Of a stretch of 64,000 nucleotides of DNA, positions 10,896-22,872 are shown one piece after another; position 1 is the first letter of the stretch; each line of letters opens with the position of its first letter. Below the pieces are notes generated by a model, which saw only the letters and a program-made list of their open reading frames with translations, searched no databases and was not told where the DNA came from. The position numbers were made by a program, and so were the translations under genes. Origin of the DNA: Gnetum montanum (taxonomy: Eukaryota; Streptophyta; Gnetopsida; Gnetales; Gnetaceae); NCBI GenBank assembly GCA_015680685.1, contig MNCI01017986.1:170893-234892 (forward strand), read 5' to 3'.

Positions 10896-11835
10896 CGAAT
10901 TCCAAAGAACTTAATTCCAAAGTCTTTTTGAATAATACTGCCCTTCATGAGCTTAAAATTTTGTTAGAAGAAACAACGCCGCCGATGAATTCATCATTAT
11001 TGGGGTACGTCGATGCAAATAATTTGGGAAGGCACAATTTGGTTAACTATGATGCAAGTCATAGTTTTAGCTCTAGGAACGAAAGCTTAGATAAACAGCA
11101 ATAGTTTGCAATTCCAAGTTATTGATTACTTTTCTTGGACTGTAAATTATTTGATAAGTGAAATTTAGTTACCAGGGAGGTTTCAATGCAATCAAATCAG
11201 ATCCCCTTTTAAATATAACTCTCATTTCTTGGTGTACGGAGCATGTATACTGTAGAGTTTATATTCTGTCTTTACTAGCGACCCACAATTACCAGTGCTT
11301 TATGTGTTTCCATTCATGATAATGCTGTAATTTACTTGAGCTCCCTTTTGTTAAACTTAACCACGGATGTTGTTGCGGGTTAAAACAAATACTGTATAAG
11401 TAATCAGTTTGTTAAATATTCATGTAATCATTACTCTCTGTTTCCAGTAAGCTGCTACGGCCTGCAAAGTACACGATCTTATTAGTAAACTCAAGTTACA
11501 CTGATTAACCTCGCCAAGTTGCAGCATTTTAGAATTTATTTTACTATACATTAAGAAATATTATACACTTTAGTGATGCCAATTAGAAGAATATTTAGTA
11601 TGCAACTTGTGTTAAGCGGCGGTGTTTCAGGTGAACCTCTGATAGTATTTTATCTTCGAACTTGAGAACTTAGTACGAGCAAATATATCAGCCTTAAAAA
11701 AAAGTCAAATAGAAAAGATGGACACAGGAAGAGATGGTTTAGATGTGTCAAGCAAAGTTGGAATCACTTTTTAGAAACTAGAAGATACTTTTGTCATTTA
11801 GAAAAGATTGAAAGCACACATGTACCCTTCAAAAA
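10896..11835. other. 3' UTR and downstream flank of the AGPase gene
   Basis: No second gene seen. The 3' end of the transcript cannot be fixed: several AT-rich stretches (for example near 11020 and 11145) could serve as polyadenylation signals, but no canonical AATAAA in a typical context stands out. Confidence 0.35.
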
Positions 11836-13210
11836 GGATCATCATTTGGATCATCATTTGGAGCCATAGTGTTTGGACCATAGTGTTCATCTAGCTAAGC
11901 GGGGTTTCGAAAAAGTTGGTAGATGAGTGAAAGATTTAGTGTTCATCTAGCTAAGCGGGGTTTCGAAAAAGTTGGTAAAAGTTGGTAGATGAGTGAAAGA
12001 TTTCTTCGTGTGGTTATAGATTAGCCTCTTCGTGTGGTTATACTCAAGTTACCTTATCATCACTCCAAATAATGGTCTTTATTTTGATGTACCCTCTGGT
12101 ATGTGTTCCCCAATGATCACCTTTCATGTAAGGTTGAATGTTGTTCCCCAATGATCACCTTTCATGTAACTTTAAATGGTTTAGTTGAATGTTCTTCCAC
12201 TTTTAATTTAAGAGTTATAATACTCTTTCAAAGAATTAGGAGTTGAATGTTCTTCCACTTTTAATTTAAGAGTTATAATACTCTTTCAAAGAATTAGGAG
12301 ATGTAGAAAGAAACATTGTTGTAGAAAGAAACCTTAGCAAAGATGAAAAAAACATTGGTATAGAAAGAAATCCTAGAAAGGATGTAGACAGAAATTCTTG
12401 ATGTTAGCTATGATGGTTAGGGAAGAACATTTAATTCTTTTACGTTAGCTCAATAACAAAGGAAAGAGGAGGGGGGAAAAAGGAAAGAGAGGAAAGAGGA
12501 GGGGGGGAAAAGGAAAGAGCCTTGGTGGAAGGGCAATAACAAATTGCAAACATCAAAGATGAAGGAAGATTCAAAGGGAAAGCAACAAACAACCTTTGCA
12601 AACATCAAAGACGAAGGAAGATTCAAAGGGAAAGCAACAAACAACCTTTGAATCTTCACATTGTGAAGTATCAAACCAACAAGCCTTGAATCTTTGCATT
12701 ATGAGATATCAAATAAGAATGAAGAAATGTTTTGAGATATCAAATAAGAATGAAGAAATGTTTTCTACAAGAATGTCAAAGATTTGTTGTTTTGTTTTGT
12801 TTTGTTTTTTGTTTTGGCTAATATTTATTTTCAGGGATGACATAGCAAGGATGAGTTGAGTTGACATTGTTTTATAGTTAAAATAGGATGACATGGATGA
12901 AGAACATGTTTTTTTTAAAAAAAAAAAAAATTGTGTATTTATAAAGCAAGTGAAATATCAATGCAAACTTACTTTTAGAACTTTTCAAAACTATGTCAAT
13001 TACTTTAGCACATAACATTGAAGATGTGTTTGAATTTTAAGCTATGTACTAAATTTGCCCAATACCAAGTGTTCTAAAGTGTTCTCAAGATGGACTACAC
13101 CTAAATGTTCATAGAACACATGAGCATAATATAAGTGCACCACACATTAGATGAAACATTAAAAGCATAGCAATTACACATTAGATGAAACATTAAAAGC
13201 ATAGCAATTA
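11836..13210 (+). repeat. Cluster of short two-copy tandem duplications
   Basis: At least eight separate duplications lie within 1.4 kb, mostly perfect: 12 bp (11836-11859), 56 bp (11882-11937 and 11938-12003, the second copy with an extra internal 10-bp repeat), 15 bp spaced (12004-12018/12028-12042), 28 bp spaced (12104-12131/12142-12169), 58 bp (12183-12240/12241-12298), about 30 bp purine-rich (12460-12519), 52 bp with one mismatch (12544-12595/12596-12647), 31 bp (12702-12732/12733-12763) and 34 bp (13143-13176/13177-13210). Units are unrelated to each other. No gene is seen inside; open frames here are repeat-made. Confidence 0.85.
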
Positions 13211-13930
13211 CACCTTAGATGATCATATAAACAATAGGACCAACGAGATGCACATGCACATGATCACTAAGAGCACTAGTAATCACATAAGAGACATCTT
13301 TCCTCGAAAGAGCTAAGATGCACCCCTATATTATATGTATCTAGCCTTAAACCACTAAATATCCTTGTGACACAACACATAAAGAATCAAGGCCATGTAA
13401 TTCCACATGAGGGGATGATGGTTAAGATAGCATGGAACCCAAGAGATCTTCATACTTCTTTTGGCCTCCATTTTGGAAAGGGGACAACCTTTGAACCATA
13501 AACAAGAACTACTCTCTACATTCAAACGAAATAAAATCTTTGGGTTTTAATTTTATAATGTTAAAAAATACACATAATAAATATTATGATTTCTCATTTC
13601 TTAGGAGTGCAAGTTTTGGAATAAATGTTATAACCATTAGCTTTCAAGTATATATCCACTTGTGTAATATAAATCATTGTCATGGTATAACATGCTAAGG
13701 AAGATAGGCTGCATTATGTGCTTATTGTACTTGAGGAGGTGGTGGACTTAAAACTTTTTGACTATATGTATCCCAAGACATATACATGCTTTTGAACATG
13801 AGGACATCCATTTCTTTAGCCTCATGTGTAACAATTCTTGGAAAAAAATATGCTTTTTTTTGAAAAAATATTAATTATATACAATTTAGTGACATTTAAG
13901 TATGCAATTATTATAAGCCTTATAGTCCTT
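13211..13930. other. Intergenic, no gene seen
   Basis: AT-rich. A short motif TATGTATCCCAAGACATATA near 13767 recurs near 27137, pointing to an old shared repeat that I cannot classify. Confidence 0.35.
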
Positions 13931-14658
13931 ACCAATCATCATCATCATAGCCTTGTCACAACAAAATAGGATTAACTACATGAGTTCATTTTCACCATTC
14001 ACCTCTATGAATGGCAGCAAACCTGTAACCAAGAAAACAAGCTAATATACACAATGGTGAAGAAGGAGGCAAATGTAGCATTAGCCAAAGCCAAACACAA
14101 GACCTTTGATAGCTTTTATGAGAAATTAGGAACAAAGGATAAAAGTCTATTCATAAATTACCAAAAAATTAGGAATAAGAAATGTAAGCATATTAATCAT
14201 GTCAAATGCATCAAGAAAGCACATGAAAGAATGCATCAAGGATATAGATCTTTGTTTATTTGCAGTTTCTTGAAATTATTTTTGCTCATTTTTTTCCCAT
14301 GTCTTCTTTGGTTTTCCTTTCAATGGCTTTCTTGAAATAGTCATGTAGCAACCTTTGTTTATGGGCTTATTGTCTAATTTTCTTTGCACATATTCAAACC
14401 ATCTAAGTCACCATTTTTGTAGCTTAGCCGAAATAGAAGCCACTCTAAGTCTTCCTTTGATGTTTGTATTATGCAATTTATCTCTTTTAGTAATATTCAA
14501 CATCTATTAAAGCATTTGAATTTTTGCCACACCAATTTGTTATTCATACATCTTTTACATTCAACACCATATAAGATAGCAGGCCTGATTGCTTGCTGTC
14601 TTGTAAAATTTCTCCTTTAATTTTATTGGTATTCTTTCATCACATAGAATACCACTAG
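13931..14658 (-). pseudogene. LINE ORF2 relic, 3' half, rearranged (part 1)
   Basis: The minus strand carries the 3' end of a LINE, with a GATGATGAT-type tail at 13934-13948. From about 14236 it also carries the RT C-terminal region, with degenerate forms of KLKGK..., RPA-LYG-E and LRWFGHVQRRP. Inside it, 14054-14230 reads on the PLUS strand as the ORF2 linker between endonuclease and RT (KKEANVALAKAKHKTFDSF, YEKLGTKDKS, INHVKCIK). So a segment is inverted or comes from another copy. Many stops; not functional. Confidence 0.6.
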
Positions 14659-15465
14659 TGATGAGTGACGAGGTACCCCTACACTCAACCATACGAATAT
14701 GAGCATTTCACACACGATCCGGTCGAACTCCGCAAATGGACTAGCTGTGGTATCTAGATGGTTACTCATAGATCGCAGTTCGCTATCTTCCCATCTGGAC
14801 TAGTATTAGCTTTGTCACGTATGGTTTAGTCCAGAGTGAGGTGTATGATGTGTTCCTACACTAATGCTACTCTTGAGGATGATGGGAAATAATATCAACT
14901 AAACTAGGAGAGAGTGAGAGAGAGAAAGAGAATCTAAATTAGCCTAAGTGAGATGAGCATCCATTCCTCAATCATCCATACACATCTTGGACCTCATGCA
15001 TGACTACCACTAGGATTACCAAACGCATGGCCTAAGTATGCTACTGGGTTATCAAGTAGTCACACTTAAATTGTTGTGATTAAGTCGTTACTAGGAGATA
15101 AGGGTAGAGAGATATTAACTAAGAAAGAAGTAAATAACAATAACAATTAAATAAATAATTAAGCTAAGTGGATGTTGCAATGATGAAGTAATCTCGATCT
15201 TTATTGCCGGTCATGTGTGTGTCCAAGTACATCACACTCGAATAAGGATGTCATACAATTACAATCATCACACTGCAGGCATGCACTTGGAGAAAAGGGT
15301 TGAGAAGACAAACTGACGTACTAAAAACTATTGAAAACTTAAACTTCCAAAAAAACTCTCTACCAAATCTTCCTACCTCTTATTTATAGATGAGGAGACA
15401 GGCTGCGATATCGCATACGCAATATCGTGGGTGTGATATCGCAGACAACAATTCATGACTCATCA
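14659..15465 (-). mobile_element. Solo LTR, Athila-like, with target-site duplication actag
   Basis: This 807-bp LTR runs from TGATGAGTGACG to GACTCATCA and is flanked by actag on both sides (14654-14658 and 15466-15470). It has no PBS or internal sequence on either side, so it is a solo LTR left by recombination. U3 GATATC palindromes are at about 15409-15440, with a TATTTATAGA box just before them on the plus strand. It is inserted in the LINE relic. Confidence 0.9.
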
Positions 15466-15530
15466 ACTAGCTTGCTCCATTTTGACTATCTTGCCTCTAT
15501 TCTATTTCTTATATCCTTATCATTGATTTA
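15466..15530 (-). pseudogene. LINE ORF2 relic (part 2, beyond the solo LTR)
   Basis: This continues the minus-strand LINE reading interrupted at 14658 (a degenerate R-IEA-W-KW region upstream of the LCD-RIP motif). Short and full of stops. Confidence 0.45.
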
Positions 15531-16934
15531 TATATTTTAAAAACTATTAACTATTACTTCCTTTACAATCCTTACCATTGTTTTGACAATGTTACCCCTC
15601 ACTTGTTGGGCATGAACATGTTGCACAAATCACTAAAGTTCTTACATCGAAGAAAACCTTCTTTAGGAAATCCTAGTGCTATAAGTGTTGTCCACAATTC
15701 TTGCTTCTTAGAGAGATAAGTATTTGATGATCAACATAACAAATGTTTAAAATTCCCCAAAAATTTTGGACGTTTAGTCATATCTCTTTTTGTTTTTGAT
15801 GTGCACTAGAATAACTAAGGGGTTGTTCCCCCTAGTGAGTCCTATGAACATCTTGGCATTGGGAGAGGATGGAAGGGAAGTTGGAGGGACAGATTGAGGG
15901 GAACTGATTTGAAAACATGCTTAAAGGGTACATGTCTACAATTAAGTAAGATGTTAACTAATCGATCTAATAAATTGGATTGAATTTTTTTCTCTTTTTG
16001 TTTTTTTTCAAGGTTATTCCTTACTTGAGTAAGACTAGGACCTTATGCTCTTACATAACAGACAACAAGACCAAGGTAGGACCTTACCTCTGGACAATTT
16101 CGTAGTACAAGAAAAGTGAGTAACCTTGCGTAAAAGCTAAAGTCTAAATGACAAGTGGACAAGGTCTAGTAACATATCTGGAATAACCTAGGGTTTAGTC
16201 TTGCTAATGAAACTTGGTCAACTATATGACAGAATTAGTAGACACTACTTTATTTTCTTGAGCTTTATTTGGAAAGCCTACTAAATGGGAGGGGTAGAGA
16301 AGATGGCCTAGGGATTGTTGGCTTCTTTGTCAAGATAAGTAGAGGGTACTACTAATGTTTTCTTAGCTATGGAATTAGGTTGGACTTTGGGGGGCTTTGA
16401 TTTGGAAATCTATTTTTAGACGGTACCTTTAGCCAAAATGTGCTCTAAAAATTAAAAGAAAAAAAATACTTTGTAAAAACAAACTCTAATTTGAATGTTA
16501 ATTTTAGGATTTCTATTCTCATGTTCAAAAATACATGGTTGTTTCCTTTGATTGTACAAAGAAATTTTTATTCTTATGTGACGTGAATAATGTATAAGTA
16601 AATGTATGCCCTACAATTCCTATTATTAAATTATAAAACCAAAATTGAAACTTTATTATGTTTACTTAAAGGATATCTAAAACTCATTAGTTTGTACAAA
16701 ATGTATTGATATTATATTAAATATGTTTAATAACCATGTAATTTGATGACATTTTCAAGACATTGCTCTAATTAGTAACATTACTTCTATTCTAATTCAT
16801 AAAAGGAGAAGTAAGATAAAATATATGGAATGTAATCTTAATAATAGCACATATAATAGTAAACTACAAGTGACAATTCAGGTCAAAAAGTCCTTTACTA
16901 CAAATAGTTCTGCTTCCTAGGATTAATGCTTTAA
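15531..16934. other. Intergenic, no gene seen
   Basis: AT-rich DNA with no open frame longer than chance and no repeat that I can place. Confidence 0.35.
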
Positions 16935-17222
16935 TCAAAAGATGAAATTGATAAAGATATAAATAATAGGTTTGAGGAAAGATGGTCAAAATGGAGATAG
17001 GCTACTAGTGTTTTGTGTAATAAAAGAATCCCAATATGACCAAAGTGAAAATTTTATACAAAAAATCATCAGGTCTGCTATTTGATAGGGTGTTGAATGT
17101 TGGGTAGTACAAAAGAGGCATGACTAATAAATAAGTGTGATAGAAACATGAAAGCTTGGATGTTGAACATTACACGAAGAGATAAAATGCATAATATAGA
17201 TATTAGAGGAAGACTTGGATTT
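16935..17222 (+). pseudogene. LINE ORF2 relic, RT C-terminal region (left part)
   Basis: The plus strand shows, with frameshifts, the motif order of plant LINE ORF2 after the RT core: DEIDKDINNRFEERWSKWR, LCNKRIPI, KFYKKIIRSAI, ECWVVQKRH and a TRRDKMHNIDIRGRLG-like stretch. Element A interrupts it at 17223 and it resumes at 25824 with LRWFEHV-KRP. Confidence 0.65.
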
Positions 17223-18070
17223 TGATGAGTGGTGAGATACCCCTACACTCAACCATACGAATACGAGTGTTTTCACGCACGATCCGGTCGAACTCCGCAG
17301 ATGGACTAGTTGTGGCACCCAGATCGTTAACCTTAGGTCACAGTTCGCTATCTTTCCACCTAGACTAGTATTATCTTTGTCACGTATGGTTTAGTCCAGA
17401 GTGAGGTGTATGATTTGTTCCTAATCTAATGCTACTCCTGAAGGCAATGAGAGGTAATATTAACTAAGCTAGGAGAAAAGGGTAAGAAAATCTAAGCTAG
17501 CCTAAGTGCAATGAGAATTTGTTCCTTGATTATTTGTACACATCTTGGACTTCGTGCATGACTACCACTGGGATTACCAAGCGTAGATCCTAGGTATGCC
17601 ACTGGGTTACCAAGTAGTCACACTTAAATGCTCGTAATCAAGTCGTACTCATTCCGTGTTCTAACATGAGTTTAAGGATGAGAGAAACTAATTAGGAAAG
17701 TAGTAAATAATACTTAAATAAATAAATAAACAAAGTGAATGCTGCAATGATGAAGTAATCTCAATCTTTATTGCCAATCATGTGCATGTCCAAGTACGTC
17801 ACACTCAAATAAAGGATGTCGTACAATTACATTTACCACACTGTGGGCAGACACTGGAAAATAATCTATCTCTGGAGGGATCAAACTGCGAGAGTTTAGC
17901 TACAATCTACTCTCTATAATTATGAAACAAGGGAGAGCCACTTCTTATTTATAGATATTGTGGCGGACTGCGATATTGTGTACGCGATATCGCAGGGGAA
18001 GATGCAATATCACATATGTGATATCACGGGGGATGCGATATCGCGGCCCATCCGATATTGCATCCCATCA
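17223..18070 (-). repeat. 3' LTR of element A
   Basis: 848 bp, TGATGAGTGGTG to ATCCCATCA. U3 carries at least five GATATC/GATATT palindrome variants (17968-18060) next to a TATTTATAGA box on the plus strand (TATA on the element strand). U5 has GGTTACC/GGATTACC repeats. Confidence 0.88.
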
Positions 18071-18080
18071 TACCCCCACA
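18071..18080 (-). other. Polypurine tract of element A
   Basis: The minus strand reads TGTGGGGGTA, touching the 3' LTR, as in C (50596-50605) and B1. It would prime plus-strand DNA synthesis. Confidence 0.7.
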
Positions 18081-18221
18081 ACTGAATAAAAAATCATCCT
18101 CGAGTTACAATGATTACACAGTGGATAGGTATGGGATTATTAGATAGAAAAAATAATGAAATGATGTCGCAGTGTGGGAAGACACAACACAGAAAGTACT
18201 ACAACTACAAAAACTTGGAAC

Positions 18222-20988
18222 TCATGTAGTTCCTGGTGGTGGTGGCTCCTCCATGGGCACTTTCCCTTTGCCATGTGCTCCAGGCTTTGAAGCTTCATGG
18301 CATTGAAGGATGGCCTGGAGCTTCTCCTCTTCGGTCCAAGGGTCTTGTGGCATCCATGCTAGTGTTCCAATGTTTGACGGAGTTGGCACTTCCCACAAAC
18401 AGGGTAGTTGCAGGAACATTTGGTTGGCCTTAACATACCAAGCCGTGAACACCCGTCACTCCTCCTCATAGGCTCTAACTTTATCCTTGTATTCGTGAAG
18501 ATTTGTTAGCCATCAAGCCAAGTTGGTTGTAACATCTTTCTGTCCCTGGTAGCTAGCTTTTACCACCTCAAGTTCAGAATTTGCAACATCCAATTTCTCC
18601 AACAGCTTCTTACGTTCTGCAAATTCTACTTTGTATTTGATGTGGGTGGAAGCTACTTGCTACTCGAGCTCTATTCTCGGGCACCCTGTTATTAACATGG
18701 CAAGGTTGGCATATTTGAGATTTGCAAACTCCATGTACTCTTGTCAAGTCCTGAATCTGCAGGTCCTGGTTCTTAACTTCCGCTTGGTGGGTGAAGGCGT
18801 AGGTGTCCAATATGGCCCCTAAATTAGTGTGTTAAGCACTGATAGTGTTGATTTGGGCCTTGGCCATATGGATTTCCTTTTCCAGGATTTTTTTGTACAT
18901 CCCCACCTGATCCCAAAAGTGCTCCTTCAACTTCTCATGTTGTTTGACCTCGTTCTACCACACGCTTATCTCAATTGTTGACTTTTGACAAATAGTGCAT
19001 ACCTCCTCCATTGAGAGGGTTCAATTTTCTCTGGATAAACGACTTATGTCTCAGTTGACCTGAATGAATTGTTCTCGTAACTAATGAAAGTGTTTATCAA
19101 GAACATTATTTTTCTTCTCTACAGTGGTCAACCGAAGGTTGTCTGCAACCAATTGCTTGTTTTCTTCTTCTAAGGCCTTGAGTGCCTTAAGATGTGCATG
19201 GGTTTGTGCTTTTTCTGCGGAGGCATCCCAAACAGCCTTCTCCTTTTCATCTACCACCCTTTTATTCTCTGCGATCAAGTTGGTTAGTTGCTTCGTTCTA
19301 AAATTTTCTAGCTGCTCTACAGGAACAAATTGCAGAGGGTCTCGCTATGCTGCTTGTAAGGCTACGAGCTACTCTTGTAGTTTCTGCACTTCAGCTTTAG
19401 CAGGCTCGACCCTTACCTCCATTAAGATGAGCTTCCCTTTTGTGGAAATGAGGTCTGATTGAATTGTTGTGACATCCTGAGGGATGTCAAATAGGGATGT
19501 CATTACTTGCCCTATTTGAAGCAATCGATCAAATACATCCTCATGTTCCGCAGGAGTCATTGAGGTTCCAACCAGAGTTTGAGCATCTCGTGCTCTTGAG
19601 AGATTTGCCAATGGCACAACAGGTACGTGGAAGGACTCTTTGATGTGGTCAGTGACCACTTCTACAGCTCCCACGGCATTCTGGTGTTGCATGACCACTA
19701 TAGTGGCCCCTTCACCAGTCTCTAACTGCACCTGGAAAGATACCGTGTTTTCTAAGATATTTTGCGACAATCTATTTTTCCCTCCTTCTATTTGAATGGA
19801 TACTTCACCCCTTGTGCGATCTAATGAAACTGTAGGCTATATGGCATCATCAATGACACAGAAGAGGTTTACGTCATCATGACTTCCCCAACTGACTGTC
19901 TCAGCAATGGCCCTAAGATGGCTCATCGACGATTGGTAGTCTTGCGGTGGTGGCGGCTGATCCTGGCCTATGCTAGGCCTTGCTTCTTGTTGTTGGCTAG
20001 GACCCGTGGCTGGAGGTTGACTGGGTCTAGCCATCTATTCTTCTTCTTATTCTAGTCCCAACTCTTCGCCAGTGCTTTTCCTTGGAGCTAGCGCCTTTAG
20101 TAATTCAGCATATGAAGTAGTTTGGGCTTTTTGAAGGATGTCATTGGTGTATCCTCGAATACCCACACATTGGCATAGCTTTCTGATAAGAAAAGGAAAA
20201 GGCAGTGCCATCTTCCCTATCTTCCATTCTTCAAACTGCCTTAGGATCTCTGTCAAATATAGATGGGGTAGGTTAGCGTTAACCTTTCCCATCAACACTA
20301 CACATCCTCTAGCCGCATACATGGATATTCTTTTCAAGCCTTTTGTGGGGAAGAGGTGATATGTCCCAATTTTGAAATAAACCCTCTCTTCCATCTTCAA
20401 CTCACCAAATTCTTTATCTCTACCATAAGCCTTTTCCAACCAATCCTTTCGCACATCAGGGTCTGAATGGGTGGATAACCGAGCAACTTGGGGCCTTGTA
20501 TTCGGAAGGTTTAACACTTTCAAAATGGCCTACGTAGAGAAGTCAACTGTCACACCACAAATATTAATAGTGGTGCCTTCCTCCCTATTGTGCCAAAATT
20601 GGTACATCTCTCCTAGGTACCAGGCACTGCTTTTAGAGAGGATAGACCATAAGGGAGATCCCTTAAGGTGATCTCTAATAGCCTCAGGAGTACACTCTAC
20701 AAAAGATTCAAATTTTAACTCTACAATCACTACAGCAAATGTGGACTTCTCATGGATAGCCTGAACATAATCTTGGGGCAACGTGAATTGTTGTCTCAGT
20801 TTAGGCACTACAATAGCTCCTCCTTCTGCCTACTCGGACCGTCCGGTAAGAGGTTCGTCTTGATGGATGTTGAATGATTGCTCCTCCTATTCTGCATGTT
20901 GTTCAACAGGACCTTGTCTTCCACCTCTCCAAGATCGTTTCTTTCCACCTTGAGCAAGACCCTCCTGTTGTGCATGTTTTGGGGCCAT
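18222..20988 (-). pseudogene. ORFX of element A: transposon-protein domain plus coiled coil (broken)
   Basis: About 920 codons from ATG 20988 (MAPKHAQQEG). Residues about 60-315 hold a domain resembling the 'putative plant transposon protein' family of Athila-type elements (motifs GTTINICGVTVDFST, VLNLPN, LKRISMYAARGCVVLMGKV, LTEILRQFEEWK). Then come a P/Q-rich stretch, a long coiled coil (KALEEENKQLVADNLRL) and a conserved C-terminus (PCLWEVPTPSNI, DPWTEEEKLQAIL). No transmembrane or signal segment is seen, so it is unlike an envelope. Breaks: TAG at codons 34, 53 and 318 (all shared with C), a private TAG after VDFST, TAA at 314, and a frameshift before 18452. A TTGCAG directly precedes the ATG, like a splice acceptor. 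Function unknown. Confidence 0.7.
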
Positions 20989-21329
20989 CTGCAATCACAC
21001 AGGCCAAACGTTATCACGTGTGATAGTGCTCGAAAGTTTGTAATAATGAGTCCTGTGAATTAGGTGGTTTCGATTTTAGTTTCCCAGTACACCTAGGGTT
21101 AAATGATTTTTAGGCACAATTATTCTAAGTGTTAAGTTAATTACCCTAAATGATGTCCTTTGGGTGATGATAAATTTCAAAAAAGGTAGGAACTTTTCGA
21201 CAAGTGTCCCTTCCCCACGACTAAGCTAAACACTCCAGGTTCAAGCAAGTTCAAATAGAATTAAAATCGGAGCGAGATATGAGTATAAAAGCAAGGGTCA
21301 CTCAATCGCAAGTCATAGAGAAAATTTTC

Positions 21330-21475
21330 AAAAACTCCCCCCGTGTGAATGACAAAATGATGCTAAGTGTTCTGNGGGGGGGGGGGGGGGGGGTGGGTAC
21401 CTATTTATAGGCGACAGGGACATGATATCACGTACAATACATCGCGTATGCGATATCTTGTCCCTGGTAATGTGA
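21330..21475 (-). promoter_or_regulatory. Internal U3-like promoter module upstream of ORFX (element A)
   Basis: On the element strand, GATATC palindromes (TGCGATATC, GTGATATCATG) lie at 21422-21462, followed by a TATA box (TATAAATA, 21402-21409) and a leader beginning ACACTTAGCATCATTTTG. This is the arrangement of the family's own LTR U3, but it lies inside the element, 414 bp before the ORFX ATG. It occurs also in C and, with different upstream motifs, in D. Confidence 0.55.
21375..21393. other. Undetermined base next to a poly-G run
   Basis: One n at 21375 followed by 18 G. This is probably a sequencing or assembly difficulty; the leader sequence here is less reliable. Confidence 0.9.
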
Positions 21476-22872
21476 GACACCATGAAAATACTAATTTTTT
21501 AAATGATTTTCTTGAGATTAACGTTGGAAATTGAGGACATTGACTATGATCAAGATGTTCTAGGGAATTTTCATTAATTCAAAAGGCACCATTAATGATA
21601 ATGGTGTGGATTCTATCAATAAAACCTTGGGTGGTAAGAAAAAGGATATGTAATGGTACATTGGAATGTTGAAATTTAGAGAGATAATAGTAGGGAAAGA
21701 AAATCAATTGAAAAATTAAGCTGAGGGTAAGAAATTGTGTGTGTGAGCTATGTCTTAAGTGAAGATTACAACAAAAATTACACAAGTGGATCCTCCCCAA
21801 AGCAGGTTTCAACCTATGATGCCCTTGTGTAACCACACTTAAAGTATCCATGGGCACTAGAAGGGCTAAATGTAATCTGCATCGATTCCACAAAACACAC
21901 ACATGTAAATAGCACTGGAATGAGATGAAAATCCTATGCTACATGGAACACAAGCTACAATTACACGAACAGTGAGATGAGATGAACTAGAGAAAGGGAT
22001 CGTAGAGATTGGGACATGAGGTAACTGACCTAGGGCACAATGAATCCTGTGTGCAAAGCATGATTAACGTGTCATTAACCCATCGTTCCAAGATCAGGAC
22101 CAAGTCCATACGTCTAATCAATGACATCGCATTGTGTCATCCCATGATGAACAACTATGAGAGTACCACAGCAACAAGGCATACGATCACTTGGCATTTT
22201 ATACAAGGGAGGAGTGATTTTTGTTTTTATGGCACTTTTTATTTTTTTTTCTTTCTTCTTCTTTCTTTTAAACTTTACTGAATCCAAAGAAGCTGTCAAC
22301 CTTCAGGCATGGGTGCATGTCTTTCTAGTGGAACCCCCTAGAATAGCCTTTGATTTTTGAGTGCCCTTTTTTATTAGTCTTACTCCCATTTTTCATTAGA
22401 TCTACAAAGATCTTAGCACAACCAAGTTGCATGATAACTCCCATAGGTGTTACCAAAGAGAATCCGTAAGTCCCCTTGATGTCACACCTTAATCATTCTC
22501 TCTTGGTCCATCCTTCTTCATTTTGGGTACAATGAACACAAAATTAATTTGAAGTTTTTAAAATATGTCAAGAATATCATTGTACCCCTGAACAGACCCT
22601 CTTATTTGTAGAGTGGATGAGTGGGTGTAATGGGCTCACTATTCCAAATAATTAATCACTCATGACTTAATAACATAGAACACACCTCAACCAACGATCC
22701 ACGTGAGTGTTTTATTTGTAGATGAGATTACTTACAAAAATGTAAAAAGACAAAAACACAAAAAGACAAAAAGATAAAAAGATAAAACAAAAAGTTGAAA
22801 AATGAAAAACTGAAAAACAAAAAGTTGTAAAATTAAAGAAAACTGAAAAATATTTATTAATCCTGCTTGTTA

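Larger units (their letters stand above)
20989..22872 (-). other. Non-coding spacer between gag and ORFX (element A)
   Basis: No frame is conserved with element C, although the DNA is collinear. It contains a segment also found after pol in B1 and D (the GGAAAGACATG...CCCATGCCTGAAGG block and a TCAAGGGGACTT block), so the spacer descends from a pol-bearing ancestor. It also holds the promoter-like module listed next. A G-homopolymer with an undetermined base lies at 21375-21393. Confidence 0.6.

Noticed and set aside
12450-12859. Open frames on both strands around 12.5-12.9 kb
   Set aside because: They run through perfect tandem duplications and purine runs, so their length comes from the repeats.
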